A stretch of 64,000 bases of DNA, from the NCBI RefSeq assembly GCF_013031245.1, contig NZ_WPZL01000006.1:124001-188000 (forward strand), written 5' to 3'. Position numbers and translations under genes: made by a program. The notes under the pieces are model-generated. The model did no database searches. It was not told where the DNA came from and was given only the letters and a program-made list of their open reading frames with translations. The stretch's first letter is position 1; the number at the start of each line of letters is the position of its first letter. Shown here piece after piece: positions 51,918-60,190 of this stretch. This DNA comes from Ruegeria lacuscaerulensis. GTDB taxonomy: Bacteria; Pseudomonadota; Alphaproteobacteria; Rhodobacterales; Rhodobacteraceae.

Positions 51918-53114
51918 ATGCTGTCATCGAAACGCATTCTGCTGATCATCGGCGGCGGGATCGCAGCCTATAAGTCGCTGGACCTGATCCGGCGTCTCAA
52001 GGAGCGCGGCGCTGCCGTGACGCCCGTTCTGACTCGCGCGGCCGAGGAATTTGTGACGCCGCTGTCGGTGGCTGCTCTGGCCGGGGAAAAAGCCTATCGC
52101 GATCTGTTCGATCTGACCGATGAGGCCGAGATGGGGCATATTCAGCTGTCCCGCTCGGCGGATCTGATCGTCGTTGCCCCGGCAACCGCTGACCTTATGG
52201 GCAAGATGACCGGGGGCTTGGCGAATGATCTGGCCTCGACCCTGCTGATGGCGACAGACACACCAGTTCTGTGTGCTCCTGCAATGAATGTGCGCATGTG
52301 GGATCACCCGGCGACCCAGCGCAATCTTAAGCAGTTGCAGGCGGATGGCGTTCGTTTCGTCGGCCCGAATGAGGGCGACATGGCCTGTGGTGAATACGGC
52401 CCTGGCCGGATGTCCGAACCGCTGGAAATCGTCGCTGCGATTGAGGCGGAACTGGGTGACGGGCCGCTGAAAGGCAAACGTGTTCTGGTCACCTCCGGTC
52501 CGACACATGAACCAATTGATCCGGTGCGTTACATCGCCAACCGGTCTTCCGGCGCGCAGGGCACGGCGGTAGCGCGCGCATTGTCCGCGCTTGGGGCCGA
52601 GGTGATCTTTGTGACTGGTCCGGCGGATGTACCACCGCCCGAGGGCGTTCAGGTCGTGCGTGTGGAAACCGCAGAGCAGATGTCCGACGCAGTAGATGCC
52701 GCGCTACCCGTCGACGCTGGCGTATTTGCGGCGGCGGTTGCGGATTGGCGGGTGGCCAGTGCGTCTGACAAGAAGCTGAAGAAAAGCCGCGATGGATTGC
52801 CTGCACTGGAATTTGCTGAGAACCCGGACATCCTCAAGAGGATTGCGCAGATGAAGGCGGGACGGCCCGCTCTGGTCGTAGGCTTTGCTGCTGAGACCGA
52901 CAATGTCGTCGACCACGCCACTGCCAAACGGGCGCGTAAAGGCTGCGACTGGATAGTGGCAAATGACGTCAGCCCGGCGACAGGCATCATGGGCGGTTCT
53001 GAGAATGCGGTGATCCTGATCTCGGATGACGGCGCCGAGGAATGGCCGCGCATGGGCAAGGATGCCGTGGCCCAGCGTCTGGCGAATAAGATCGCCGGCG
53101 CGCTGAAAAACTAA
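51918..53114 (+). CDS. coaBC: Bifunctional phosphopantothenoylcysteine synthase/decarboxylase
   Basis: Two steps of coenzyme A synthesis. 398 residues. The N-terminal CoaC flavoprotein (RILLIIGGGIAAYKSLDLIRRLKERGAAVTPVLT near 5-38, MNVRMWDHPATQRNLKQL near 122-139, FVGPNEGDMACGEYGPGRMSEP near 147-168) contains the catalytic Cys/His region. The C-terminal CoaB ligase (VLVTSGPTHEPIDPVRYIANRSSGAQGTAVARA near 190-222, VVGFAAETDN near 317-326) completes it. Followed by dut, as is common. Confidence 0.96.
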   Translation: MLSSKRILLIIGGGIAAYKSLDLIRRLKERGAAVTPVLTRAAEEFVTPLSVAALAGEKAYRDLFDLTDEAEMGHIQLSRSADLIVVAPATADLMGKMTGGLANDLASTLLMATDTPVLCAPAMNVRMWDHPATQRNLKQLQADGVRFVGPNEGDMACGEYGPGRMSEPLEIVAAIEAELGDGPLKGKRVLVTSGPTHEPIDPVRYIANRSSGAQGTAVARALSALGAEVIFVTGPADVPPPEGVQVVRVETAEQMSDAVDAALPVDAGVFAAAVADWRVASASDKKLKKSRDGLPALEFAENPDILKRIAQMKAGRPALVVGFAAETDNVVDHATAKRARKGCDWIVANDVSPATGIMGGSENAVILISDDGAEEWPRMGKDAVAQRLANKIAGALKN

Positions 53115-53129
53115 TCAAGAGGTACAGTG

Positions 53130-53585
53130 ATGGTTGCAATTCGTGTGATCCGTGAGGAAGGGTCTGATCCTTCGATCACGCTGCCCTCGTACGAGACAAC
53201 CGGGGCCGCCGGTGCGGACGTGCGGGCGAATTTGCCGGATCGTGTTTCAATCACGCTCGAACCAGGCCAGCGCGCCTTGGTTCCTACCGGTTTGCGGATC
53301 GAAATCCCGCACGGGTTCGAGGTGCAGGTACGCCCCCGCTCGGGCCTTGCGTTGAAACATGGCATCACACTGCCCAATACGCCGGGAACGATCGACAGCG
53401 ATTATCGGGGGCCCTTGGGAGTGATCGTCCTGAACGCCGGCCAGGAAGCGTTCGAGATCACTCATGGCGAGCGCATCGCTCAATTGGTTGTCGCTCCGGT
53501 GGTTCAGGCCGCCTTTGAGGCTGTGGATACTTTAAGCAGCACAGACCGTGGCGCGGGTGGTTTCGGCTCGACCGGACGCGGCTGA
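53130..53585 (+). CDS. dut: Deoxyuridine 5'-triphosphate nucleotidohydrolase
   Basis: Hydrolyses dUTP to dUMP and prevents uracil incorporation. 151 residues, trimeric dUTPase motifs in order: [11 protein letters not shown] near 27-37, [12 protein letters not shown] near 70-81, [22 protein letters not shown] near 83-104, [10 protein letters not shown] near 114-123 and [11 protein letters not shown] at the C-terminus. ATG 53130 is chosen; an in-frame GTG is one codon earlier. Its TGA overlaps the next start by one base. Confidence 0.97.
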   Translation: MVAIRVIREEGSDPSITLPSYETTGAAGADVRANLPDRVSITLEPGQRALVPTGLRIEIPHGFEVQVRPRSGLALKHGITLPNTPGTIDSDYRGPLGVIVLNAGQEAFEITHGERIAQLVVAPVVQAAFEAVDTLSSTDRGAGGFGSTGRG

Positions 53586-54643
53586 TGCTGCTGGTACTGG
53601 TCCTCGCGGCGGCGCTCTGGGGCATCGGTTATATAGCCGGAGTGTCCAGCACCGCGCGCATGACCTCGGTCGGGGTTTTGTTGCTGGGCGTGATCACCGC
53701 ACAGTTTATCTTACCCGACGGACACCCGTTGCGTGAGGCGACCGGCGGCTCTGCGGCGTTGTGGCTGATATTGGCTGGCACGGCCATTCTGGTTCTGATT
53801 TATGGAAGGGTGCTGAAAGCGCTGCGAAGTCGCGCCGCGCCAGCCTCAGCCAAGGAGCCCGCGATGCCGTCCGATCAATTCTCTGAAACCGAGCTCGAGC
53901 GTTACGCCCGCCATATCGTTCTGCGCGAGCTGGGCGGCCCGGGTCAGAAAAAGATGAAAAAGGCTCGCGTACTGGTCATTGGTGCCGGTGGACTGGGCGC
54001 GCCCGCCCTGCAATATCTGGCCGCCGCCGGGGTTGGTACCATCGGCGTGATCGATGACGATGAGGTTGAAAACGCGAACCTTCAACGGCAGGTAATCCAC
54101 CGCGATGCCGATATCGGGATGCCCAAGGTTTTTTCGGCGCAACAGGCCATGCAGGCGCAGAACCCCAATGTGGTCGTTCTGCCATACCACCGCCGTCTGA
54201 CCGAAGAGATCGCCGCGGACCTGTTCGCCGATTTCGATCTGATCCTCGACGGCACTGACAACTTCGAAACCCGTTATTTGACTAACCTCGCGGCGGTGGC
54301 TCTGGGCAAACCGCTGATTTCTGGCGCGCTGTCGCAATGGGAAGGTCAGCTAAGCGTCTTTGACCCGGCCAATGGCGCACCCTGCTATCAGTGTATTTTC
54401 CCCGAGGCGCCGGCGCCGGGCCTCGCCCCGTCCTGCGCCGAAGCGGGCGTAATAGGCCCGCTCCCCGGGGTTGTGGGTTCGATGATGGCGGTTGAGGCCA
54501 TCAAGGTGATCACCGGGGCCGGACAGGCCTTGCGCGGCGAAATGCTCATCTACGACGCACTCTATGGTGAAAGCCGCAAGATCACGCTGTCACGGCGCGC
54601 TGACTGCCCGATATGCTCTGGGTCTGAAAAATCCCAAAAATAA
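53585..54643 (+). CDS. moeB: Membrane-anchored MoeB/ThiF-family adenylyltransferase
   Basis: 352 residues. The N-terminal 85 contain three membrane segments (LLVLVLAAALWGIGYIAGV, MTSVGVLLLGVITAQFIL, ALWLILAGTAILVLIYG). The E1-like catalytic domain follows: ELERYARHIVLRELGGPGQKKMKKARVLVIGAGGLGAPALQYLAAAGVGTIGVIDDDEVE near 103-162, GTDNFETRYL near 221-230, with CYQC (near 276) and CPIC (near 340) holding zinc. It activates MoaD or ThiS C-termini. A single gene with a membrane anchor is unusual outside this lineage. Confidence 0.9.
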   Translation: MLLVLVLAAALWGIGYIAGVSSTARMTSVGVLLLGVITAQFILPDGHPLREATGGSAALWLILAGTAILVLIYGRVLKALRSRAAPASAKEPAMPSDQFSETELERYARHIVLRELGGPGQKKMKKARVLVIGAGGLGAPALQYLAAAGVGTIGVIDDDEVENANLQRQVIHRDADIGMPKVFSAQQAMQAQNPNVVVLPYHRRLTEEIAADLFADFDLILDGTDNFETRYLTNLAAVALGKPLISGALSQWEGQLSVFDPANGAPCYQCIFPEAPAPGLAPSCAEAGVIGPLPGVVGSMMAVEAIKVITGAGQALRGEMLIYDALYGESRKITLSRRADCPICSGSEKSQK

Positions 54644-54651
54644 GCGCAGCC

Positions 54652-54673
54652 GCCGCGCGCGTCGGCGCGCGGC
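54652..54673. terminator. GC-rich hairpin between moeB and the trans-sulfuration gene
   Basis: GCCGCGCGC-GTCG-GCGCGCGGC is a perfect 9-bp stem with a 4-base loop between two convergent genes; it likely helps end transcription from either side, although no T-run follows. Confidence 0.5.
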
Positions 54674-54728
54674 CCGGCCCAACCCCGCCAAGGGGTATCT
54701 TTGATGTGCGCTGCGGTGGCGGGAGAAC

Positions 54729-55940
54729 CTATCCCAGTGCTGCGTCCAGATCGGCAATCAGGTCTTCGGCATCCTCAAGCCCGACTGACAGCCTGAAAAT
54801 TCCGTCGCCCGCGAAATTGCGATAATCCTCAAGCTGTGCGCCTTGCAGTTTGAATGACGTTTCCATCAATCCCTCGGTCCCCATCCAGAAAACCAGGCTG
54901 CGGTGATGCCCCAGTGAGACCGCATAGTGAATGACATTCAGCCGTTCGATCATCTGCTGCGCGATGCGCTCGCCGTCCGCCGCGCTGCCGACCTGAAATG
55001 AAATCATCCCCGACATGTTCGACATCTGCCGCTTTGCCAATTCCACCTGCGGATGCGAGGCCAGTCCGGGGTAAATGACACGGGACACCCGCGGATCGGC
55101 CTCCAACCATTCCGCAACCGCCGTTGCACCCGCCTCATGCGCCTTCATCCGCAGCGGTAGTGTCGAGGCCCCGCGCGCTATCAGCCATGCGTTGAAGGGC
55201 GACAATATCCCGCCATGATGAATGCCGGCTTCAGCACGCATTTTCGAGATCAGATACGCCGACCCTGCAACGGCGCCTCCAATGGCGTCGCCATGACCAC
55301 CGATGTATTTCGTGATCGAATGCATCGTAAGATCGACGCCCAGAGCGACGGTATCCAAACCTAGGGGCGAGGCAAAAGTCGCATCGCAGCTCAGCAATGC
55401 GCCAGCCTGCCGTGCCAGTTTGGAAATCTCAACCAGATCCGTCAGCCGGTTGATCGGGTTTACCGGAGTCTCCGTGTGGATCAGCCGGGTGTTCGGCCGG
55501 ATCGCCGCAGTCACCACCGCAAGATCGGACATGTTCACCGGCGATACCTCAATACCCATCCGGGGCAGGGTTTCGCGTGCCAATTCCGCGACACCGGCAT
55601 AGGATACATCCGATACGATCAGGTGATCCCCGGCGGACAGAAAAGTGAAGAAGATGGCCGAAGCCGCTGCCATGCCGGAAGCCGTGGCAAGACACGCTTC
55701 GGTTCCCTGCAACGCCGCGATTTTGGCTTCCAGTCCGGCGACGGTCGGATTGGCCCAACGGGAGTAGACATAAGGGCTGTCTGGCGTCAGGTCATGGGCG
55801 GAAAACCCCGCCAGATCATCGGTGACGTAGGTCGAACTCACATGGATCGGTGGCGCCGACGCGTTGGTGGAGGCATCTGGTGGATCGCCCGCGTGGATAG
55901 CCGTCGTCATGATCCCGGCAGATCGGTTCGTTTTGCTCAT
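54729..55940 (-). CDS. Trans-sulfuration enzyme (cystathionine gamma-synthase/lyase family)
   Basis: 403 residues, Cys/Met metabolism PLP fold type I. PYVYSRWANPTVAGLEAKIAALQGTEACLATASGMAA near residues 57-93 holds the tyrosine and the phosphate loop. LSCDATFASPLGLDTVALGVDLTMHSITKYIGGHGDAIGGAVAG near 183-226 contains the internal-aldimine lysine in SITKY. ISFQVGSAADGERI near 310-323 precedes the C-terminal domain. Which reaction (gamma-synthase, beta-lyase, gamma-lyase) cannot be decided. ATG 55940 follows AAGGAGACAGGAC. Confidence 0.88.
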   Translation of the reverse strand: MSKTNRSAGIMTTAIHAGDPPDASTNASAPPIHVSSTYVTDDLAGFSAHDLTPDSPYVYSRWANPTVAGLEAKIAALQGTEACLATASGMAAASAIFFTFLSAGDHLIVSDVSYAGVAELARETLPRMGIEVSPVNMSDLAVVTAAIRPNTRLIHTETPVNPINRLTDLVEISKLARQAGALLSCDATFASPLGLDTVALGVDLTMHSITKYIGGHGDAIGGAVAGSAYLISKMRAEAGIHHGGILSPFNAWLIARGASTLPLRMKAHEAGATAVAEWLEADPRVSRVIYPGLASHPQVELAKRQMSNMSGMISFQVGSAADGERIAQQMIERLNVIHYAVSLGHHRSLVFWMGTEGLMETSFKLQGAQLEDYRNFAGDGIFRLSVGLEDAEDLIADLDAALG

Positions 55941-56082
55941 GTCCTGTCTCCTTCTCACCGAGACCGTGCGCGCGGCATGAAGTTGGCGCAAGGGGAATTG
56001 GCGCGGAAAGTGAAATATCGATGGCGTGGCCTCTGGACCATTGCACCCCGCCTAAATAGCTTGGCGGGCAAAGGAGATCTGC

Positions 56083-58098
56083 ATGACCAACCCGATCCTG
56101 TCCGACTGGACCACGCCTTTCGAAATTGCGCCTTTCGCCGAGATCTCGGATGATGATTTCTCACCTGCGCTGGAGCAGGCCATGCAGGCTCACAACGCCC
56201 AGATCGATGCAATAGCGACCAACCCGGAGGCGCCTACATTTGCCAACACCGTCGAGGCGCTCGAAGCGGCAGGAGAGCAACTGGATAAGGTGTTGTCGGT
56301 CTTTTTCACGGTTGCGGGCGCGGATAGCAACCCGGAGCGCGAAGAACTGCAACGGGCGTTCTCTCCCAAATTGTCGGCGCATTTCTCGGGTATTTCGTCG
56401 AACAAGGCTTTGTTCCAGCGGGTGGCCGATCTGTGGGCGCGAAAAGACGAGCTGGATCTGACCGACGAACAGGCCCGCGTGTTAATGCTGACCCATCGCG
56501 GATTTGTCCGCGCCGGCGCGGATCTGCAGGGCGACGAGGATGCCCGGATGCGGGACATTAAGGCGCGTCTGGCCTCATTGGGCACGTCATTCACGCAGAA
56601 TCTGCTGGCCGATGAACGGGACTGGTACATGGATTTGTCCGAGGACGATCTGGAGGGTCTTCCGGATTTCGTCGTGGCATCTGCACGGGCGGCAGGGCAG
56701 GAAAAAGGGGCGGATGGTCCGGTTGTAACGCTGTCACGTTCGCTGATCGTACCGTTCCTGCAGTTTTCTCCCCGCCGCGATCTGCGGGAAAAGGCTTATC
56801 AGGCGTGGACTGCACGTGGCGCCAATGGCGGGGAAACCGACAATCGCCAGATCGCCACTGATATCCTGACCCTGCGTGAAGAACGGGCGAAGCTGCTGGG
56901 TTATAACAGCTTTGCTGACTACAAGCTGGAAACCGAGATGGCCGGGACGCCCGAACGGGTGCGCGACCTGCTGATGCAAGTCTGGGACCCCGCCAAGGCG
57001 CGCGCTGACGCGGATGCCGAAATCCTGACCCGGATGATGCAGGAGGACGGTATCAACGGCCCGCTCGAGGCATGGGACTGGCGCTACTACGCCGAGAAAC
57101 GCCACAAGGCCGAGCATGATCTGGATGAGGTCTCACTGAAGCCCTACCTGCAACTGGATCGAATGATCGAGGCCGCTTTTGCCTGCGCCAATAGGCTGTT
57201 CGGGCTGGAGTTTGCACCGTTGGACGTGCCGCTCTATCACCCCGACTGTCGGGCGTGGGAGGTGACGCGCAACGGGCAGCACATTGCGGTGTTCATCGGG
57301 GATTACTTTGCACGTGGTTCCAAGCGGTCGGGCGCATGGTGCAGCGCTATGCGGTCGCAGGCGAAGTTCCCAAAGGCGCAGGCTCCGGTCGTAATCAATG
57401 TCTGCAACTTTGCCAAAGGCGACCCGGCGCTGCTGTCTTATGACGACGCGCGGACCCTGTTTCACGAATTTGGTCACGCTCTGCACCAGATGCTGTCTGA
57501 CGTGACCTATGAAAGCATCTCAGGCACCAGCGTCGCACGCGATTTCGTGGAACTGCCGAGCCAGCTTTATGAGCATTGGCTGGAAGTACCCGAGGTTCTG
57601 GCCGAATTTGCCACCCATACGGAAACCGGCGAACCGATGCCGCAGGAGATGCTGGAGAAGGTGCTGAAAGCCGCCAATTTCGATCAGGGGTTTCAGACGG
57701 TGGAGTACGTCGCCTCGGCGCTGGTCGATCTGGCGTTTCACGAGGGCGCGGCTCCGGCCGATCCAATGGCGAAGCAGGCCGAGGTTTTAGCGGAAATCGG
57801 GATGCCGCAGGCCATCGGCATGCGCCACGCCACGCCGCATTTCGCGCATGTGTTTGCGGGTGACGGCTATAGCTCGGGCTATTACAGCTACATGTGGTCG
57901 GAAGTCATGGATGCCGATGCCTTTGCCGCGTTCGAAGAAGCGGGTGGGCCCTTTGATCTCGAACGCGCCAAGGCGCTGGAAAAGAATATCCTGTCCACCG
58001 GCGGCTCGCGCGAGGCCGAGGAGCTGTATCTGGCGTTTCGTGGCCGCTTGCCGGGGGTCGAGGCTCTGCTAAAAGGGCGCGGGCTGATCGCGGCCTAA
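56083..58098 (+). CDS. M3-family oligopeptidase (Dcp/oligopeptidase A type)
   Basis: 671 residues, cytoplasmic thimet-type metallopeptidase that degrades short peptides. The zinc site is HEFGHALHQMLS (HExxH) near residues 464-475, with the third ligand Glu in the downstream STSVARDFVELPSQLYEHW segment. The N-terminal half PFAEISDDDFSPALEQAMQAHNAQIDAI is typical of the family. Full length, no signal peptide. Peptidyl-dipeptidase Dcp is the nearest name. Confidence 0.93.
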   Translation: MTNPILSDWTTPFEIAPFAEISDDDFSPALEQAMQAHNAQIDAIATNPEAPTFANTVEALEAAGEQLDKVLSVFFTVAGADSNPEREELQRAFSPKLSAHFSGISSNKALFQRVADLWARKDELDLTDEQARVLMLTHRGFVRAGADLQGDEDARMRDIKARLASLGTSFTQNLLADERDWYMDLSEDDLEGLPDFVVASARAAGQEKGADGPVVTLSRSLIVPFLQFSPRRDLREKAYQAWTARGANGGETDNRQIATDILTLREERAKLLGYNSFADYKLETEMAGTPERVRDLLMQVWDPAKARADADAEILTRMMQEDGINGPLEAWDWRYYAEKRHKAEHDLDEVSLKPYLQLDRMIEAAFACANRLFGLEFAPLDVPLYHPDCRAWEVTRNGQHIAVFIGDYFARGSKRSGAWCSAMRSQAKFPKAQAPVVINVCNFAKGDPALLSYDDARTLFHEFGHALHQMLSDVTYESISGTSVARDFVELPSQLYEHWLEVPEVLAEFATHTETGEPMPQEMLEKVLKAANFDQGFQTVEYVASALVDLAFHEGAAPADPMAKQAEVLAEIGMPQAIGMRHATPHFAHVFAGDGYSSGYYSYMWSEVMDADAFAAFEEAGGPFDLERAKALEKNILSTGGSREAEELYLAFRGRLPGVEALLKGRGLIAA

Positions 58099-58102
58099 GG
58101 GT

Positions 58103-59035
58103 TCAGTAACCCAGCGACCGATCGACGAGGTGCAGGAAGGGCTCGTCCGCCTCACCTCTGCGGACGTTTTCGCAGATTACTTGCGCTGCGGTGGTGGGCC
58201 GGGTTTCCGATGCGATATGCGGGGTCACCGTCACGTTGGGATGCGCCCAATAGGGGTGGTCCGCAGGCAGTGGTTCCACCCGGAATACGTCCAGCGTAGC
58301 GTGACCGATCTGGCCCTTGTTTAGTGCCGCCAGCAGCGCATCGTCATCGATCAGCGGCCCGCGACCAGGGTTGATAATGCACGCGCCTTTGGGCAGCAGG
58401 TCCAGAGTTTCGGCATTCAGGATATGCTCGGTCGCAGGTGTGTCCGGCAGCAGCAGAACTACGATCTCGGACCGTGAAAGCGCCGCACGCTGTCCGTCCT
58501 CACCATGCAGACAAGTTATTCCGGGGATGTCTTTGGCCGTGCGACTCCAGCCGGTCACGTCAAAACCCAATGAAGCCAGCGCACGGGCGCAGGCCTCGCC
58601 CAACGCGCCCAATCCAAGCACGCAGACCTGACGTTCAGGCGCGAGTGGCGGGGCATCAGGGGTCCAGATCCCGTCCTGAACGGTGATGTGCCGGTCCATC
58701 CCCAGGTGATAGCGCAGCACGTGGCCCACCACCCATTCCGTCATGCCCTGCGTCAACCCGTGATCCACCATCCGCGCCAGCGGAACGGTCAGTGTCTCAT
58801 TGTCTGCGATGCTTTCGACCCCGGCCCAGAGGCTGAGAACAGCCTTCAACCGCGTGTAGGGGGTGAAATCCAGCAGACCGCCATTCGGGGCATAGACAAC
58901 GTAATCGACCTGATCCGGGTCGAATTCGGTGCCCAGGCGGAACTCCAGTCCGGCCTTAGTTAGTCCCTTGGTCAGCAAAGGTTCGTACACGGGCCACAAT
59001 GCGGGACGCGCGGAAAACAGGACGGTCACGGTCAT
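58103..59035 (-). CDS. ghrA: Glyoxylate/hydroxypyruvate reductase A-type 2-hydroxyacid dehydrogenase
   Basis: 310 residues of the D-isomer 2-hydroxyacid dehydrogenase family. The NAD(P) motif CVLGLGALGEACARALASLG is near residues 136-155. The catalytic Arg lies in INPGRGPLIDDDALLAAL near 223-240 and the His/Glu pair in TPHIASETRPTTAA near 273-286. PheArg-rich details fit GhrA, which reduces glyoxylate or hydroxypyruvate. Substrate preference is inferred from family. Confidence 0.85.
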   Translation of the reverse strand: MTVTVLFSARPALWPVYEPLLTKGLTKAGLEFRLGTEFDPDQVDYVVYAPNGGLLDFTPYTRLKAVLSLWAGVESIADNETLTVPLARMVDHGLTQGMTEWVVGHVLRYHLGMDRHITVQDGIWTPDAPPLAPERQVCVLGLGALGEACARALASLGFDVTGWSRTAKDIPGITCLHGEDGQRAALSRSEIVVLLLPDTPATEHILNAETLDLLPKGACIINPGRGPLIDDDALLAALNKGQIGHATLDVFRVEPLPADHPYWAHPNVTVTPHIASETRPTTAAQVICENVRRGEADEPFLHLVDRSLGY

Positions 59036-59050
59036 GAGGGGCCTTTCAGA

Positions 59051-60190
59051 TCAGCGGGGGCGGTGGATATGGGCGCTCTGGACGATGCCGAAGGCAGCCA
59101 TCAGGACCAGCATGGCCGAGCCGCCATAGCTGACCATAGGCAGTGGTACACCCACAACCGGCGCCAAGCCCATGACCATCGACATGTTGACGGCAAAAAA
59201 CAGGAAGAAGTTCAGCGCGATGCCCAGCGTGACCAGCGACGAGAACCTGTCCTTGGTCGACAGCGCCGTAACCAGACAGAAAATCAGGATCAGGCCGTAC
59301 AGAGTCAGCAGAGTGATGCCCCCGACAAACCCGAATTCTTCAGCCAGCGTGGTAAAAATGAAGTCGGTGTGTTTTTCCGGCAGGAAGTTCAGACGTGATT
59401 GGGTGCCCTGCATGAACCCGCGCCCGTTCCAGCCTCCGGACCCCAGCGCGATCTTGGACTGAGTGATGTGATACCCGGCCCCCAACGGCTCGGTTGAGGG
59501 GTCCAGAAACGTATCAATCCGCTTAAACTGGTAGTCCTTGAGCAACTGCCAGTCAGTTCCGCGGCTTTTAAAAACAGCCGCAATCAAGCCTACCACTGCC
59601 GCGATAACAGCGGCGAAATAGGCCCAGTGAACCCCGGCCAGGAACATCAGCCCTCCGCCCGCCGCCAACAGCAGGATCGAGGTGCCAAGATCGGGTTGTT
59701 TCAAAACAAAGAATGTGGGGATCAGGATCAGGACAACCGGGATCAAAACCCAAAGCGGGCGCGAGGTTTTATGAGACGGCAGCCAGTCGTAATAGGCGGC
59801 CAGAACCATAACCAGCGCGACCTTCATGACTTCGGATGGCTGAAGACGCATGAAGCCAAGATCTATCCAGCGCTGGGCGCCCATGCCGACGGTGCCGAAA
59901 AGTTCCACAAAGATCAAAAGCACGATCGAGCCGAGATAGGCCACGACCGACATGTTGCGCCAGAACCAGATCGGCACCAGCGCGATGATGAACATGACTA
60001 TCAGACCCAGTCCGAACCGCTCCAACTGCGGTTCGGCCCATGGGGTCCACGATCCGCCCGCCACGGAATACAGCATCAGGAAGCCGGCGCTTGCGACGCT
60101 GATAAGCAGCAAAGTCAGGGGCCAGTTCATATACAGAAACTTGCGGAATCCCGAGGGCGTGGATTTGACAGCGTATTCAAGATAGCTCAT
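59051..60190 (-). CDS. rodA: Rod-shape peptidoglycan glycosyltransferase
   Basis: 379 residues with ten or so membrane helices; SEDS-family polymerase that works with PBP2 and MreBCD. QPDLGTSILLLAAGGGLMFLAGV near residues 163-185 contains the catalytic aspartate, and AIKPSEVMKV-like GFMRLQPSEVMKVALVM is near 113-129. The C-terminus GLAPVVGVPLPMVSYGGSAML near 341-361 is diagnostic. It overlaps mrdA by 4 bases, last gene of the cluster. Confidence 0.95.
   Translation of the reverse strand: MSYLEYAVKSTPSGFRKFLYMNWPLTLLLISVASAGFLMLYSVAGGSWTPWAEPQLERFGLGLIVMFIIALVPIWFWRNMSVVAYLGSIVLLIFVELFGTVGMGAQRWIDLGFMRLQPSEVMKVALVMVLAAYYDWLPSHKTSRPLWVLIPVVLILIPTFFVLKQPDLGTSILLLAAGGGLMFLAGVHWAYFAAVIAAVVGLIAAVFKSRGTDWQLLKDYQFKRIDTFLDPSTEPLGAGYHITQSKIALGSGGWNGRGFMQGTQSRLNFLPEKHTDFIFTTLAEEFGFVGGITLLTLYGLILIFCLVTALSTKDRFSSLVTLGIALNFFLFFAVNMSMVMGLAPVVGVPLPMVSYGGSAMLVLMAAFGIVQSAHIHRPR

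Noticed and set aside
55941..56082. SAM-type riboswitch upstream of the trans-sulfuration gene
   Set aside because: I looked for a SAM-II or SAM/SAH-like core on the minus strand because such genes often have one in alphaproteobacteria. I found only a short GTCTC/GAGAC pairing, not the conserved core. A covariance-model search (Infernal against Rfam) would settle it.
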